A DNA stretch of 13,651 nucleotides from Spirosomataceae bacterium (GTDB taxonomy: Bacteria; Bacteroidota; Bacteroidia; Cytophagales; Spirosomataceae): contig JALOLW010000052.1 in NCBI GenBank assembly GCA_025455795.1, positions 1 to 13,651 of the forward strand, written 5' to 3'. The position numbers and the translations under genes are program-made. Of the stretch, positions 1-7,245 are shown piece by piece. The stretch's first letter is position 1, and every line of letters begins with the position of its first letter. Below the pieces are notes generated by a model. That model had not been told where the DNA came from. It did not search any database and saw only the letters and a program-made list of their open reading frames with translations.

Positions 1-1
1 C

Positions 2-337
2 GATGCTGCTGGGTTGGATCAAATTGATCAAAAGGTGGCACAATTTTTGGGTGTTGCCCCAGCTTCATTCACGCGCAGCCGCGATGCGCTCAAAGCAATC
101 CGTCCTCCGAAGTTTTGGCTTAAAATCCAAAACTGGCCTCATGGCCGCACACAAGTATTTGGGTGCTTCATTCTTGAAAGCGGTGAGGTGGTTGGTTTTT
201 TGTCAGGATGTGGAACAACCGAGGAGTTAGCCGAACTGCACGTAATAATTCAAGGAGTGGCTTATACGCGTGGCTATCACTTTCACAAATACGAATTAAC
301 TACGCCTTGGATTTTGGATGAAGATGAAAACGGTTGA
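2..337 (+). CDS. 3' end of a hypothetical protein (truncated by window edge)
   Basis: The reading frame is open from the first bases of the window (D-A-A-G-L-D-Q...) to a TGA at 335-337, giving about 111 residues with no stop. A TTG at 14 and an ATG in another frame at 3 are available, but the frame runs unbroken to the window edge, so I read this as the C-terminal part of a longer gene. The visible part is soluble, mixed in charge, with no membrane segment or signal peptide. Several aromatic residues and a TRGYHFHKYEL stretch lie near the end, followed by an acidic tail (DEDENG). I do not recognise the family and assign no function. It converges on the minus-strand LysM gene across 118 bp. 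The competing 75-residue frame at 3-230 is less likely because this frame is longer and reaches further. Confidence 0.6.
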   Translation, partial: DAAGLDQIDQKVAQFLGVAPASFTRSRDALKAIRPPKFWLKIQNWPHGRTQVFGCFILESGEVVGFLSGCGTTEELAELHVIIQGVAYTRGYHFHKYELTTPWILDEDENG

Positions 338-350
338 TATTTTTAAGAAC

Positions 351-379
351 TCTCCTCTAAATCTACCCGACAGAGGAGA
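351..379. terminator. Inverted repeat, possible terminator of the truncated plus-strand gene
   Basis: TCTCCTCT at 351-358 is matched by its perfect reverse complement AGAGGAGA at 372-379, an 8-bp stem with a 13-nt loop, starting 14 bp after the stop at 337. It lies between two convergent genes, the usual place for a terminator. No T-run follows on the plus strand (TGTTATATC), so it is not a classic intrinsic terminator. Confidence 0.3.
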
Positions 380-399
380 TGTTATATCACTGATAATTA

Positions 400-424
400 A
401 AGTATTACACAAAAACAAATACTT
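400..424. terminator. AT-rich inverted repeat in the convergent spacer
   Basis: AAGTATT at 400-406 and AATACTT at 418-424 form a 7-bp perfect stem around an 11-nt loop. It lies 31 bp beyond the stop codon of the minus-strand LysM gene. Read on the minus strand, the stem is followed by TTAATTATC, which is weakly U-rich; on the plus strand it is followed by GATTTTGTT. It could end either transcript, but the stem is weak because it is AT-rich. Confidence 0.25.
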
Positions 425-455
425 GATTTTGTTCTCAACGACTTAAAAGGTGCTT

Positions 456-1526
456 TTACTGCGCCAAATAGCTGATTTCGGCGATGAACTGACGGCCACC
501 CGGCGAAAGTTTCTCCTGAGCGCGGGCCGAAAGTTTGATAATGATGCGGTTGTTGGCACTGATGTCGGGGAGTTTGCCTATTACTTTTACCCATACGCTC
601 GCGCTGTTGTTCATATTTTTGACTTGAATCAACGACCCCACGGGTGCGGTGCGGTGAAGGGCAAGGTATTTGTTGTTGCTGTCCATGCCGTCTATCACTT
701 CTGCTACGCCCGTCTCCAATATACGTTTGCCCGTATTGGCAATTTTGGGTTCGGGAAGATTGGCATTGGTCATGTCCTCGCGAGGAGGCGGGGGGAGTTT
801 TTCGGTAGGTGTTTTTTTGCTGGTATCGGTCAGGCGCACACTGTCGGTTTTGTTTTTGCGCAGGGCTGCTTGGTAGGCTTGGTCAGACACGATAAGTTCT
901 TGTCCAGCGCGCAGTTGGTCGGCGCTGAGGTTGTTCCAACGCCGTATGTCGGCCATCAAAACGCCGTATTTGACCGCAATGCCGTACAGTGACTGCCCAC
1001 CCTCTACAACGTGGATGCCATTTTTGGCAGTCGTTACGGGTTTAGGTTCTGTTTTTTCGGGGGCTTTTTCCGCGGGTTTTTCGGGTTCTTTGACCGCTAC
1101 AGATTCGGGAGTTTTAGCCTCTTCTGCTTTGGGTTTTTCGGTATTTACTTTCGGCTTTTCTTTGAGCGTCAAGTCCACCACTATTTTTTCTTGTTCTGCT
1201 GTTTTCGGGGCGGGTTCTTCTTTTTTGGTAGGTTCGGGCGTTTTGGCAGCTACTTTGGGCGGAGCAGATGCGGGGCTTGTCGCAGGAACGCGCACAATTT
1301 GCCCTACCGTCAGGTTGTCTTTCATGCCTGGATTGGCGGCTTTGAGGGCTTTGAGCGTCGTATTGTACTTACGCATCACAGCGTAGAGGGTTTGGCCAGC
1401 TTCTACGCGATGCGAGATGTATTCCCCGCTTTTGGCGGTGGTGCGAGTCGAGTCTGATTGACCTACAACGCCTGTGGCGTGCAGCATCCCGACAATGAGC
1501 AAAAAATATCCAGCTCTCAGTTTCAT
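456..1526 (-). CDS. Secreted LysM-repeat protein with RlpA-like double-psi beta-barrel
   Basis: A 356-residue exported, probably peptidoglycan-binding protein. Residues 1-23 look like a signal peptide (MKLRAGYFLLIVGML, hydrophobic core, cleavage likely after VVGQ). A first LysM domain (about 38-81, HRVEAGQTLYAVMRKYN...) is followed by a Lys/Glu/Pro-rich linker (about 82-168), a second LysM (about 172-213, VVEGGQSLYGIAVKYG) and a second linker. A C-terminal domain (about 271-353) resembles the RlpA/DPBB fold: it keeps LALHRTAPVGSLIQV, but the usual N-D-R-G-P-F turn is replaced by GKLPD (317-321). The start at 1526 is preferred over in-frame ATGs at 1538 and 1583, because it places the signal peptide at the N-terminus and forms an ATGA overlap with the stop of the DUF4905-like gene. 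It is probably the last gene of the rhomboid B-DUF4905-LysM set. A structural wall protein is more likely than an active lytic transglycosylase. Confidence 0.85.
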   Translation of the reverse strand: MKLRAGYFLLIVGMLHATGVVGQSDSTRTTAKSGEYISHRVEAGQTLYAVMRKYNTTLKALKAANPGMKDNLTVGQIVRVPATSPASAPPKVAAKTPEPTKKEEPAPKTAEQEKIVVDLTLKEKPKVNTEKPKAEEAKTPESVAVKEPEKPAEKAPEKTEPKPVTTAKNGIHVVEGGQSLYGIAVKYGVLMADIRRWNNLSADQLRAGQELIVSDQAYQAALRKNKTDSVRLTDTSKKTPTEKLPPPPREDMTNANLPEPKIANTGKRILETGVAEVIDGMDSNNKYLALHRTAPVGSLIQVKNMNNSASVWVKVIGKLPDISANNRIIIKLSARAQEKLSPGGRQFIAEISYLAQ

Positions 1527-2200
1527 GGTTTCAACCATTTTAATACCACAAGTTCGTATTGTTTTTTCAAACATACAATACATTTTTCGTTATAAATACA
1601 CACATCAAGAACGTCGGCTTCTGCATCATCCTCTATGGTTTGGTGCAAAAGAGTCGTTTTCGACGAGTGAACTACCAAGATTGAGCGGGATAAAGTAAAT
1701 GCGTTGGAGTGGTAAAAGTAGTGGATAGCCAAAATATTTCCAAACATTTCACCATAATTTATCGTAGAAATAGGCTTTTGACCCGTATTTTTTTCTACAA
1801 AAGAGCATAATATTTGGTAGTACGGGCTTGCGGGCGTGTGCGCCGTTGATGACTGCCAACGGGTATTCAACGCCGCCGATTCGTTCGATTGGGTCGTATT
1901 GAAAGAATGTTGGGCGGTGATGATGTCAATCTGACTCTTTTTTTTGGGGACAAGCTGTTCGGGATTGTCATAATGATGCAGTCTCAAAATACCTGCCTCA
2001 AATCGAACCGCACTCGTCCACCAGTCTATTTCGTCGAAGGTTTTTTGCCAAAGCACTTTTTCTTGCACCGTGTCTATCGCACACCACGCCACTTGCTGCT
2101 GATTGCGGAGCTCAAGTACGAGCAAATCTTGCGTAGAAGTGGTGGGGGTTTCGTCGTAAAAAACGCGCCAAATGGGCAAATTAAAAGATAAAACGGTCAT
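1523..2200 (-). CDS. DUF4905-like protein of unknown function
   Basis: A 225-residue soluble protein without a signal peptide or membrane segment. The order of features (DLLVLELRNQQQ, VLWQKTFDEIDWW, GILRLHHYDNPEQLVPKKK, and a closing ELVVLKWLKP) suggests a beta-rich fold. It matches my memory of the Bacteroidota-specific DUF4905 family; this is recall, not a search. Function is unknown. Its ATG (2200) overlaps the stop of rhomboid B as ATGA, and its own TGA (1525-1523) overlaps the ATG of the LysM gene in the same way. Expression of the three proteins is therefore probably translationally coupled. It lacks secretion signals although it sits between a membrane protease and an exported wall protein, so it may act on the cytoplasmic side. 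Confidence 0.75.
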   Translation of the reverse strand: MTVLSFNLPIWRVFYDETPTTSTQDLLVLELRNQQQVAWCAIDTVQEKVLWQKTFDEIDWWTSAVRFEAGILRLHHYDNPEQLVPKKKSQIDIITAQHSFNTTQSNESAALNTRWQSSTAHTPASPYYQILCSFVEKNTGQKPISTINYGEMFGNILAIHYFYHSNAFTLSRSILVVHSSKTTLLHQTIEDDAEADVLDVCIYNEKCIVCLKKQYELVVLKWLKP

Positions 2201-3117
2201 TGCTGCTGACTGGCGCGATAGAGTTTTTGTTTTTCTTCGCGGGTGAGACTGGCGTAGCCCGACTTGGAGATTTTGTCCAAAATCGCGTCTATTTCGTCTT
2301 GATTGGGGGTGGAATTACTGTTGGGTTCGGTAGTAGAGGCATATCTCCGCCCCGCCGACGACGTGGTGGCGCGCTCACGTTGAGGGATTTCGACGCGGGG
2401 TTTGGGCGATGTAAACCGCTTCCAAAGGCCGCTCATGGCATAAATGGGCGTCCCCCAATCACGACCTGCTTGAAGTGCTTTGATGAATCCAAAACCAATC
2501 ATCCCGCCCGCCAAATGCGCCAAATTTCCTCCCGCATTGGGCCCTACGAGCTGTGCCAACGAAATAATCAAAAAGATAGCCGCGATGTATTTGAGACGAA
2601 TCGGCCCCAAAAGGAACACAAAAAAGGTGTAGTCGGGGAGCAGAGTGGCGGCGGCTACGATAATGGCATAAATCGCCCCCGACGCGCCCAAAAGTGTCAC
2701 GGTAGTGAGGCTCGACTGGAAATACGGCACGAGGTTGTACATCAACAAAAACAACAGCCCCCCCGCCAAACCACCGTAAAGATAAATGGCCCAAAAACGC
2801 CTGCTACCCAGATATTCTTCCAAAACCCGCCCAAACCAATACAAAATGAGCATATTGAAGAAAATATGGAAGGGGTCTATGTGAATGAAGAAGTTGGTCA
2901 GCAGTGTCCAAGGCCGATAGATAAACGTCCTAAAATCGGCGGGGAGAAATAGCTGGTCGGTGAGTAGCTTGAGCAAAGCATCTTGACTGCTCCACTTCAA
3001 GGTCACAAACAGCATAATCACCGAAACAAAAACCAGCACGTTCATCAATATCAGTTTGATGACGATGTTGTTGGATTTATGAAACTCCCCCTTGATGTCG
3101 TCTAATATACTCCCCAT
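2197..3117 (-). CDS. Rhomboid family intramembrane serine protease with C-terminal charged domain (rhomboid B)
   Basis: A 306-residue inner-membrane protease that cleaves substrate transmembrane helices. The catalytic dyad is visible: Ser146 in GASGAIYA and His201 in NLAHLAGG. The HxxxN element of the oxyanion region is H84/N88 (HIFFN). A cytoplasmic N-terminus (1-19) precedes the first membrane helix (about 20-40). The six-helix core ends near residue 213. A long tail contains a conserved-looking helical module at about 274-303 (DEIDAILDKISKSGYASLT then REEKQKLYRAS), which I recall as a domain (DUF6576-like) that often follows Bacteroidota rhomboids. It starts 36 bp downstream of rhomboid A and ends in an ATGA overlap with the DUF4905-like gene. 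All catalytic residues are present, so it should be active. Its substrate is unknown. Confidence 0.9.
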   Translation of the reverse strand: MGSILDDIKGEFHKSNNIVIKLILMNVLVFVSVIMLFVTLKWSSQDALLKLLTDQLFLPADFRTFIYRPWTLLTNFFIHIDPFHIFFNMLILYWFGRVLEEYLGSRRFWAIYLYGGLAGGLLFLLMYNLVPYFQSSLTTVTLLGASGAIYAIIVAAATLLPDYTFFVFLLGPIRLKYIAAIFLIISLAQLVGPNAGGNLAHLAGGMIGFGFIKALQAGRDWGTPIYAMSGLWKRFTSPKPRVEIPQRERATTSSAGRRYASTTEPNSNSTPNQDEIDAILDKISKSGYASLTREEKQKLYRASQQQ

Positions 3118-3153
3118 TGTCTTACCCTGTTTTTGACGAAGTTAGAAAAAAAA

Positions 3154-3789
3154 TCAATTCATTCGGTTGATATTCCACCATTTCAACAAAAAATAAGCAA
3201 AAATCATGCCTCCAATGTGCGCAAAATGTGCAATTCCCGAATTGCTGACGTATATACCTCCGTATAACTCGTACAGCGCGTAAAATGTTACTAAATATTT
3301 GGCTTTGATGGGAACGGGCAAAAACAATAACATCATCTCCATGTTGGGAAATATCAACCCAAAGGCGGCGATAATACCAAACACTGCGCCCGACGCGCCC
3401 AACATAGGCACGCCCCAACGCTCCCGAAGTACCTCAGCGGCCAGGTCAGGAGCAAGCGACTGCTGCATCTGCCATAGTTCGTAATAGTTGATGGCCGAAA
3501 AAAGCAGTCCCGCACCAATCCCTGTCACAAAATAAAAAATCAAAAAACGCTTTTGCCCCAGCACCATCTGCTCGAGTATAGGGCCAAAAAAGAACAGGCC
3601 GAGCATATTGCTAAAAAGATGCCCGCCGTTGGCGTGCAGAAACATGTACGAAATAAACTGATGGGGTTTGAAAAGAGGACTTTCTACTGGAAACAACGCA
3701 AATAGTTGGATAATCGTACCCGACTGCAAGAAAAATATCAGGACGTTTAGAATCAACAAGTTACGAACGAGTGGCGTAATCAAGGGCAT
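3154..3789 (-). CDS. Rhomboid family intramembrane serine protease (rhomboid A)
   Basis: A 211-residue compact rhomboid. Membrane helix 1 is at about 8-30, HLFSN (H57, N61) is the conserved helix-2 element, Ser133 lies in GASGAVFG and His191 in AHFAHIGG. There is almost no cytoplasmic tail after the last helix (LLKWWNINRMN). The frame extends upstream to 3894 inside mutL. The ATG at 3789 is preferred because it gives the family-typical N-terminus (MPLITPLVRNLLILNVLIF) and lies 13 bp after the mutL stop. Rhomboid A and rhomboid B share the core motifs but differ greatly in length, loop sequence and tail. They are therefore old paralogues rather than a recent duplication. Both dyad residues are present, so proteolysis is expected. 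Confidence 0.9.
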   Translation of the reverse strand: MPLITPLVRNLLILNVLIFFLQSGTIIQLFALFPVESPLFKPHQFISYMFLHANGGHLFSNMLGLFFFGPILEQMVLGQKRFLIFYFVTGIGAGLLFSAINYYELWQMQQSLAPDLAAEVLRERWGVPMLGASGAVFGIIAAFGLIFPNMEMMLLFLPVPIKAKYLVTFYALYELYGGIYVSNSGIAHFAHIGGMIFAYFLLKWWNINRMN

Positions 3790-3802
3790 AGCAATCAGGG
3801 AG

Positions 3803-5671
3803 TTATGATTTGAGAAGATGGGATAGTTTTTCGAGGGGTAATATTTTAAAAATGGGTTCACCGCTGGGCGTGTGGTTAGGATTGGAAGAAACAAACAGTT
3901 CGCCCATCAATTTTTCCATTTCTTCGGCGGAGTGGCGTACCAAAAAACGCGAAGCGAGGCGGCGGGCCATCGTCAGGGCGGTATTTTCGAGGCGGTTGAG
4001 TTTGAGGTCGGCGGTACTGCGACGAAGCTGCTCGATGATGTCCTCAAAAATCGCTTGGGCGTGGTCGGCAGGGAGGTCGGTAGGCAAGCTACGCAGCACG
4101 AGGGTGTCGGTGCCAAGTTCGTCAAAATCAAAGCCCAAGGTCGAAATCTCGCCTTGCATCTCGCGCAGAAGTGTGAGGTCGGCGGGCGATACGCGCACCG
4201 TGACGGGAAACAGCAACTGCTGCGCCGAGGTGGTGGTACTTTGGAGTTGTTTGAGGTAGCGGTCGTACAAAATCCGCTCGTAGGCGGCGCGTTGGTCTAT
4301 GAGCATCATGCCCGACATCATCGAAGACACAATGTACCGATTGTGGACTTGCAACGCCAACCGCCTCGTTTTCAGTTCTTCATCTACCACCAGCGGCACG
4401 TTGGATGGGGGCGAAGTCGTAGGAGCAGGGGCCACGATTTCCGTGGGTGTTTCCAAATCCAACTGCGGTTGGGTGGGTTGTGGGCGTTGAAATCCTTCGT
4501 AGAGTTTTTGCCAATTGGACAAGTTGGAGTCGTCGCGTTCGGCACTCGAAGGCAGCGGCGGCGGTGCGGCGGCGGGGTCCCATTTGGGAGCGAGGGGCTT
4601 GGTGTCCCAGCGCGGTGAGGGTGCTTTGGCGGTAGGATTCAGAAAATTGACGTTGCTCTCAAAATCTATCGTACTCGCCAAGTGATTGACACCCACGGCT
4701 TTTTTGACCGCCGCCATGAGTAGGGCATAGACTGACCGCTCGTCGTCAAATTTAATCTCGGTTTTGGTCGGGTGAATATTGATGTCAATGTGCGAGGGGT
4801 CTATTTCGAGCATCAGCACGTAAAACGGATGACTCCCCTCCGAAATCGTGCCTTCGTAGGCAGACAACACCGCATGGTGCAGATAGCTGTGTTTGATATA
4901 GCGCGAATTGACAAAGAAAAACTGCTCACCACGGGCTTTGCGGGCAAAATCAGGCTTGCCGATGTACCCCTTGATGTTGAGGAAGGGCGTTTCTTCTTGA
5001 CAATACACGACGCTTTCGCGGTAATTTTTGCCAAAAATATCCACAATCCTCCGTACCAATTTGCCCGCGTAAAGGTTATAGACTTCGGTATCGTTGTGAT
5101 AGAGCGAAAACGTCACTTCGGGATTGGCCAACGCCACGCGCTGAAACTCGTCCAAAATATGACGCATCTCTACCGAGTTGGTTTTGAGGAAGTTGCGTCG
5201 AGCGGGTACGTTGAAAAATAAGTTTTTGACCAAGATATTGGTCCCAGGCAAACAAGCCACCGACTCTTGGGTTTTGAGGTCAGAGCCTTCTACGCGCAGG
5301 AGCGTGCCTATCTCGTCGGAGGCGCGGCGCGTGCGCATCTCCACCTGCGCCACGGCCGCAATAGACGCCAAGGCTTCGCCCCGAAAGCCCATCGTGCGGA
5401 TTTGGAAGAGGTCGTCGGCGTGGCGGATTTTGGAAGTAGCGTGCCGCTCAAAACTCATGCGGGCGTCGGTCTCCGACATCCCGCCGCCGTCGTCTATGAC
5501 TTGAATGAGCGTACGACCTGCGTCTTTGATGATGACCTGAATACTTTTGGCTTGGGCATCAATGGCGTTTTCCAAGAGTTCTTTGACCACCGAAGCAGGT
5601 CGTTGTACCACCTCCCCAGCCGCGATTTGGTTGGCTATGGCGTCGGGAAGCAGTTTGATGATGTCTTGCAT
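3803..5671 (-). CDS. mutL: DNA mismatch repair protein MutL
   Basis: A 622-residue MutL, the ATP-driven mediator that links mismatch recognition by MutS to strand incision and removal. The N-terminal GHKL ATPase is complete: KELLENAIDA (E31 as general base, N35 for magnesium), DDGGGM (60-65), TMGFRGEAL (93-101) and PGTNILVKNLFFNVPARR (142-159). The transducer domain runs to about 330 with IDINIHPTKTEIKF. A Pro/Ala-rich linker (about 347-430) leads to the C-terminal dimerisation domain (about 435-622). There the endonuclease motif DQHA(X)2E(X)4E reads DQRAAYERILYD (459-470), with His replaced by Arg and the last Glu by Asp, and the later CPHGRP-like motif reads HTPSGEP. It starts 117 bp below the MBOAT stop and is followed after 13 bp by rhomboid A. 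Confidence 0.97.
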   Translation of the reverse strand: MQDIIKLLPDAIANQIAAGEVVQRPASVVKELLENAIDAQAKSIQVIIKDAGRTLIQVIDDGGGMSETDARMSFERHATSKIRHADDLFQIRTMGFRGEALASIAAVAQVEMRTRRASDEIGTLLRVEGSDLKTQESVACLPGTNILVKNLFFNVPARRNFLKTNSVEMRHILDEFQRVALANPEVTFSLYHNDTEVYNLYAGKLVRRIVDIFGKNYRESVVYCQEETPFLNIKGYIGKPDFARKARGEQFFFVNSRYIKHSYLHHAVLSAYEGTISEGSHPFYVLMLEIDPSHIDINIHPTKTEIKFDDERSVYALLMAAVKKAVGVNHLASTIDFESNVNFLNPTAKAPSPRWDTKPLAPKWDPAAAPPPLPSSAERDDSNLSNWQKLYEGFQRPQPTQPQLDLETPTEIVAPAPTTSPPSNVPLVVDEELKTRRLALQVHNRYIVSSMMSGMMLIDQRAAYERILYDRYLKQLQSTTTSAQQLLFPVTVRVSPADLTLLREMQGEISTLGFDFDELGTDTLVLRSLPTDLPADHAQAIFEDIIEQLRRSTADLKLNRLENTALTMARRLASRFLVRHSAEEMEKLMGELFVSSNPNHTPSGEPIFKILPLEKLSHLLKS

Positions 5672-5711
5672 GGCGAAAAGAATAACTTCAAAGAAAACAA
5701 AATTGGGTCAG

Positions 5712-5739
5712 AAAAATGCCCGAAATAGGCTTTATTTTT
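5712..5739 (-). terminator. Weak, possibly bidirectional terminator after MBOAT
   Basis: A short GC core (GCC...GGC around a GAAATA-type loop, 5718-5730) is flanked by A-runs on one side and T-runs on the other. It can therefore be drawn as a short hairpin followed by TTTATTTTT (plus) or ATTTTTC (minus). It lies about 50-75 bp after the MBOAT stop. The stem is only 3-4 bp, so confidence is low. Confidence 0.25.
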
Positions 5740-5746
5740 CTCAACA

Positions 5747-5782
5747 TTTTACGCGCCCCGCAAGGTTCTTTGATGCGTAAAA
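5747..5782. repeat. 8-bp inverted repeat downstream of MBOAT
   Basis: TTTTACGC at 5747-5754 pairs perfectly with GCGTAAAA at 5775-5782 around a 20-nt loop, beginning 7 bp after the MBOAT stop codon. It may help stop or protect the 3' end of the glycan-module transcript, but the long loop makes it a poor intrinsic terminator on its own. Confidence 0.3.
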
Positions 5783-5788
5783 AGTTTT

Positions 5789-7240
5789 TCAAAATTGGAA
5801 ATAAATAAACTGATTGGTGCCAAATACGCCAAAGAAATAGTTGGCCGCAACCAGCAGCAGAAACACGGCCCAGAAGGTGCTGTTTTTGGTGGTAGGAATG
5901 TGCAGAAAATACCGCTCCTTGACCCATAAAAAGGCAATCAAAAACAGGCAAAACCCCATTTCAACGCTGTTGAGTTTGGACTGAATCGGGTCGAAAGGCG
6001 AAAGGGTGAAGATTTTTTTTAGGATAAAAAACGAACGTCTCACCTCCTCTCCCACCGTAAGATGAGGCGCGTCGCCGACGGCAAAAAATACCCACGTGAG
6101 CATCACCAACAAAAACGTAATGAGCATTTGCAGGTAGCCGTACCAAGCGGCTTTGGGGAGAGAAAGATTAAATTTTTTGAGCCACTTGTCGCGCCAAGCC
6201 GCACCTACGAGGTACAGTCCGTGTAAGCCACCCCAAATGATGAAGTTCCAGCTTGCCCCGTGCCAAAGTCCACTGACCAAAAATACCGTCATTTGGTTGA
6301 AATAAGTACGCCGTTCACCGCGTCGGTTGCCACCGAGTGGGATGTACAAATAATCCCGAAACCACGTAGAAAGCGAAATGTGCCAACGTCCCCAAAATTC
6401 GGAAATGGACTTAGAAAAATAGGGTGTGTTGAAGTTTTCCATCAACTTAAAACCCATCACTTTGGCCGCACCGAGGGCAATGTCTGAATAGCCCGAAAAA
6501 TCACAATAAATGCGAAACGTATAAAAAAACGTGGCCACGAGCAGCGTTAGGCCGTTGTGGTCTTGTGGATGCTCATATGCGTAGCCCGCCATGAGGCTGA
6601 GGCGATCGGCAATGACTACTTTCTTGAAAAACCCAAAAGCCATCTGCATCAGCCCATCTTTGACGTTTGCCCAATCAAAGGGATGGTTTTCGTGAAACTG
6701 ATGTAGCACGTTTTGGGGCCGCTCGATAGGCCCCGCTACCAACTGCGGATAAAACATCACGTACAGGGCATAAATACCGAAGTGTCGCTCCACGGGCTGA
6801 TGCCCACGATAGACCTCAATGGTATAGCTCATGGCCTGAAACGTGTGAAACGAAAGGCCAATCGGAAACACAAAATCCTCAAAAACAGCCCGAAGGCTCG
6901 GAAGTGTGACGCCAAAATGGAGTTTCCAACTAAACGCATTGAAGTTTTCGGCAAAAAAATCGTAGTATTTGAATATCGCCAAAATGCCCACGTTGGTCAC
7001 GATACTGAGCGCGAGCAGCCACTTGCGCCGCGCACCCGAGGCTTGTCCTATCCAAATCCCCGCGAAGTAGTCAATCACGATGGTGCCAAACAAAATCAGG
7101 ATATAGACGGGCTTGAACACCATGTAGAAATAACAACTCGCCAACAGCAGCAACGCCCAACGCCCCGACCACCGCAAGCTAAAATAAGCCAGCGTCACCA
7201 CCACAAAAAAAAGCAAAAATTGAAGCGAATTAAAGAGCAT
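5789..7240 (-). CDS. MBOAT family O-acyltransferase (AlgI/DltB-like)
   Basis: A 483-residue polytopic membrane acyltransferase of the AlgI/DltB/PatA branch, which moves acyl (usually acetyl) groups to an acceptor at or across the inner membrane. Family marks in order: MLFNSLQFLLFF start, FPIGLSFHTFQAMSYTIEVYRG (126-147), FYPQLVAGPIERP (163-175), YCDFSGYSDIALG (245-257), FWGRWHISLSTWFRDYLYIP (282-301), LGGNRRG, and SGLWHGASWNFIIWGGLHG (323-341) with the presumed catalytic His327 and a second His340. Length is normal for the family. It follows GT2-B by 49 bp and ends the glycan block. No SGNH-hydrolase or AlgJ/AlgX-type partner lies next to it; mutL is next. The acceptor is probably the glycan or lipid-linked sugar made by the upstream glycosyltransferases, which is an inference from position. 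Confidence 0.93.
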   Translation of the reverse strand: MLFNSLQFLLFFVVVTLAYFSLRWSGRWALLLLASCYFYMVFKPVYILILFGTIVIDYFAGIWIGQASGARRKWLLALSIVTNVGILAIFKYYDFFAENFNAFSWKLHFGVTLPSLRAVFEDFVFPIGLSFHTFQAMSYTIEVYRGHQPVERHFGIYALYVMFYPQLVAGPIERPQNVLHQFHENHPFDWANVKDGLMQMAFGFFKKVVIADRLSLMAGYAYEHPQDHNGLTLLVATFFYTFRIYCDFSGYSDIALGAAKVMGFKLMENFNTPYFSKSISEFWGRWHISLSTWFRDYLYIPLGGNRRGERRTYFNQMTVFLVSGLWHGASWNFIIWGGLHGLYLVGAAWRDKWLKKFNLSLPKAAWYGYLQMLITFLLVMLTWVFFAVGDAPHLTVGEEVRRSFFILKKIFTLSPFDPIQSKLNSVEMGFCLFLIAFLWVKERYFLHIPTTKNSTFWAVFLLLVAANYFFGVFGTNQFIYFQF

Positions 7241-7245
7241 TAGTG

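Larger units (their letters stand above)
5672..5788 (-). promoter_or_regulatory. MBOAT-mutL intergenic spacer with possible mutL promoter
   Basis: A 117-bp gap where transcription of the glycan block could end and that of mutL begin. On the minus strand CAATTTTG (5705-5698) differs by one base from the Bacteroidota -7 consensus TAnnTTTG and lies 26 bp upstream of the mutL ATG. No clear -33 TTTG was found at the expected spacing. The promoter call is weak. Confidence 0.3.

Noticed and set aside
450..1457. Several plus-strand frames (151-180 codons) opposite the LysM gene
   Set aside because: They are Phe/Gly- or Ser-rich shadows of the Lys/Glu/Pro-rich linker and LysM repeats.
2200..2952. 250-codon plus-strand frame opposite rhomboid B
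   Set aside because: Rhomboid B has complete catalytic motifs on the other strand; the antisense product is low-complexity and resembles no family I know.
2197..3789. Recent gene duplication of the rhomboids
   Set aside because: Outside the catalytic motifs the two proteins differ in loops, length and tail, with no nucleotide-level repeat visible.
3872..4618. 248-codon plus-strand frame inside mutL
   Set aside because: It lies wholly antisense to the conserved MutL C-terminal half, its translation is Arg/Gly/His-rich with no recognisable domain, and such long antisense frames are expected opposite GC-rich coding sequence.
6713..7243. 176-codon plus-strand frame opposite the MBOAT N-terminus
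   Set aside because: Lys/Arg/His-rich antisense translation of hydrophobic membrane helices; no independent start signals.
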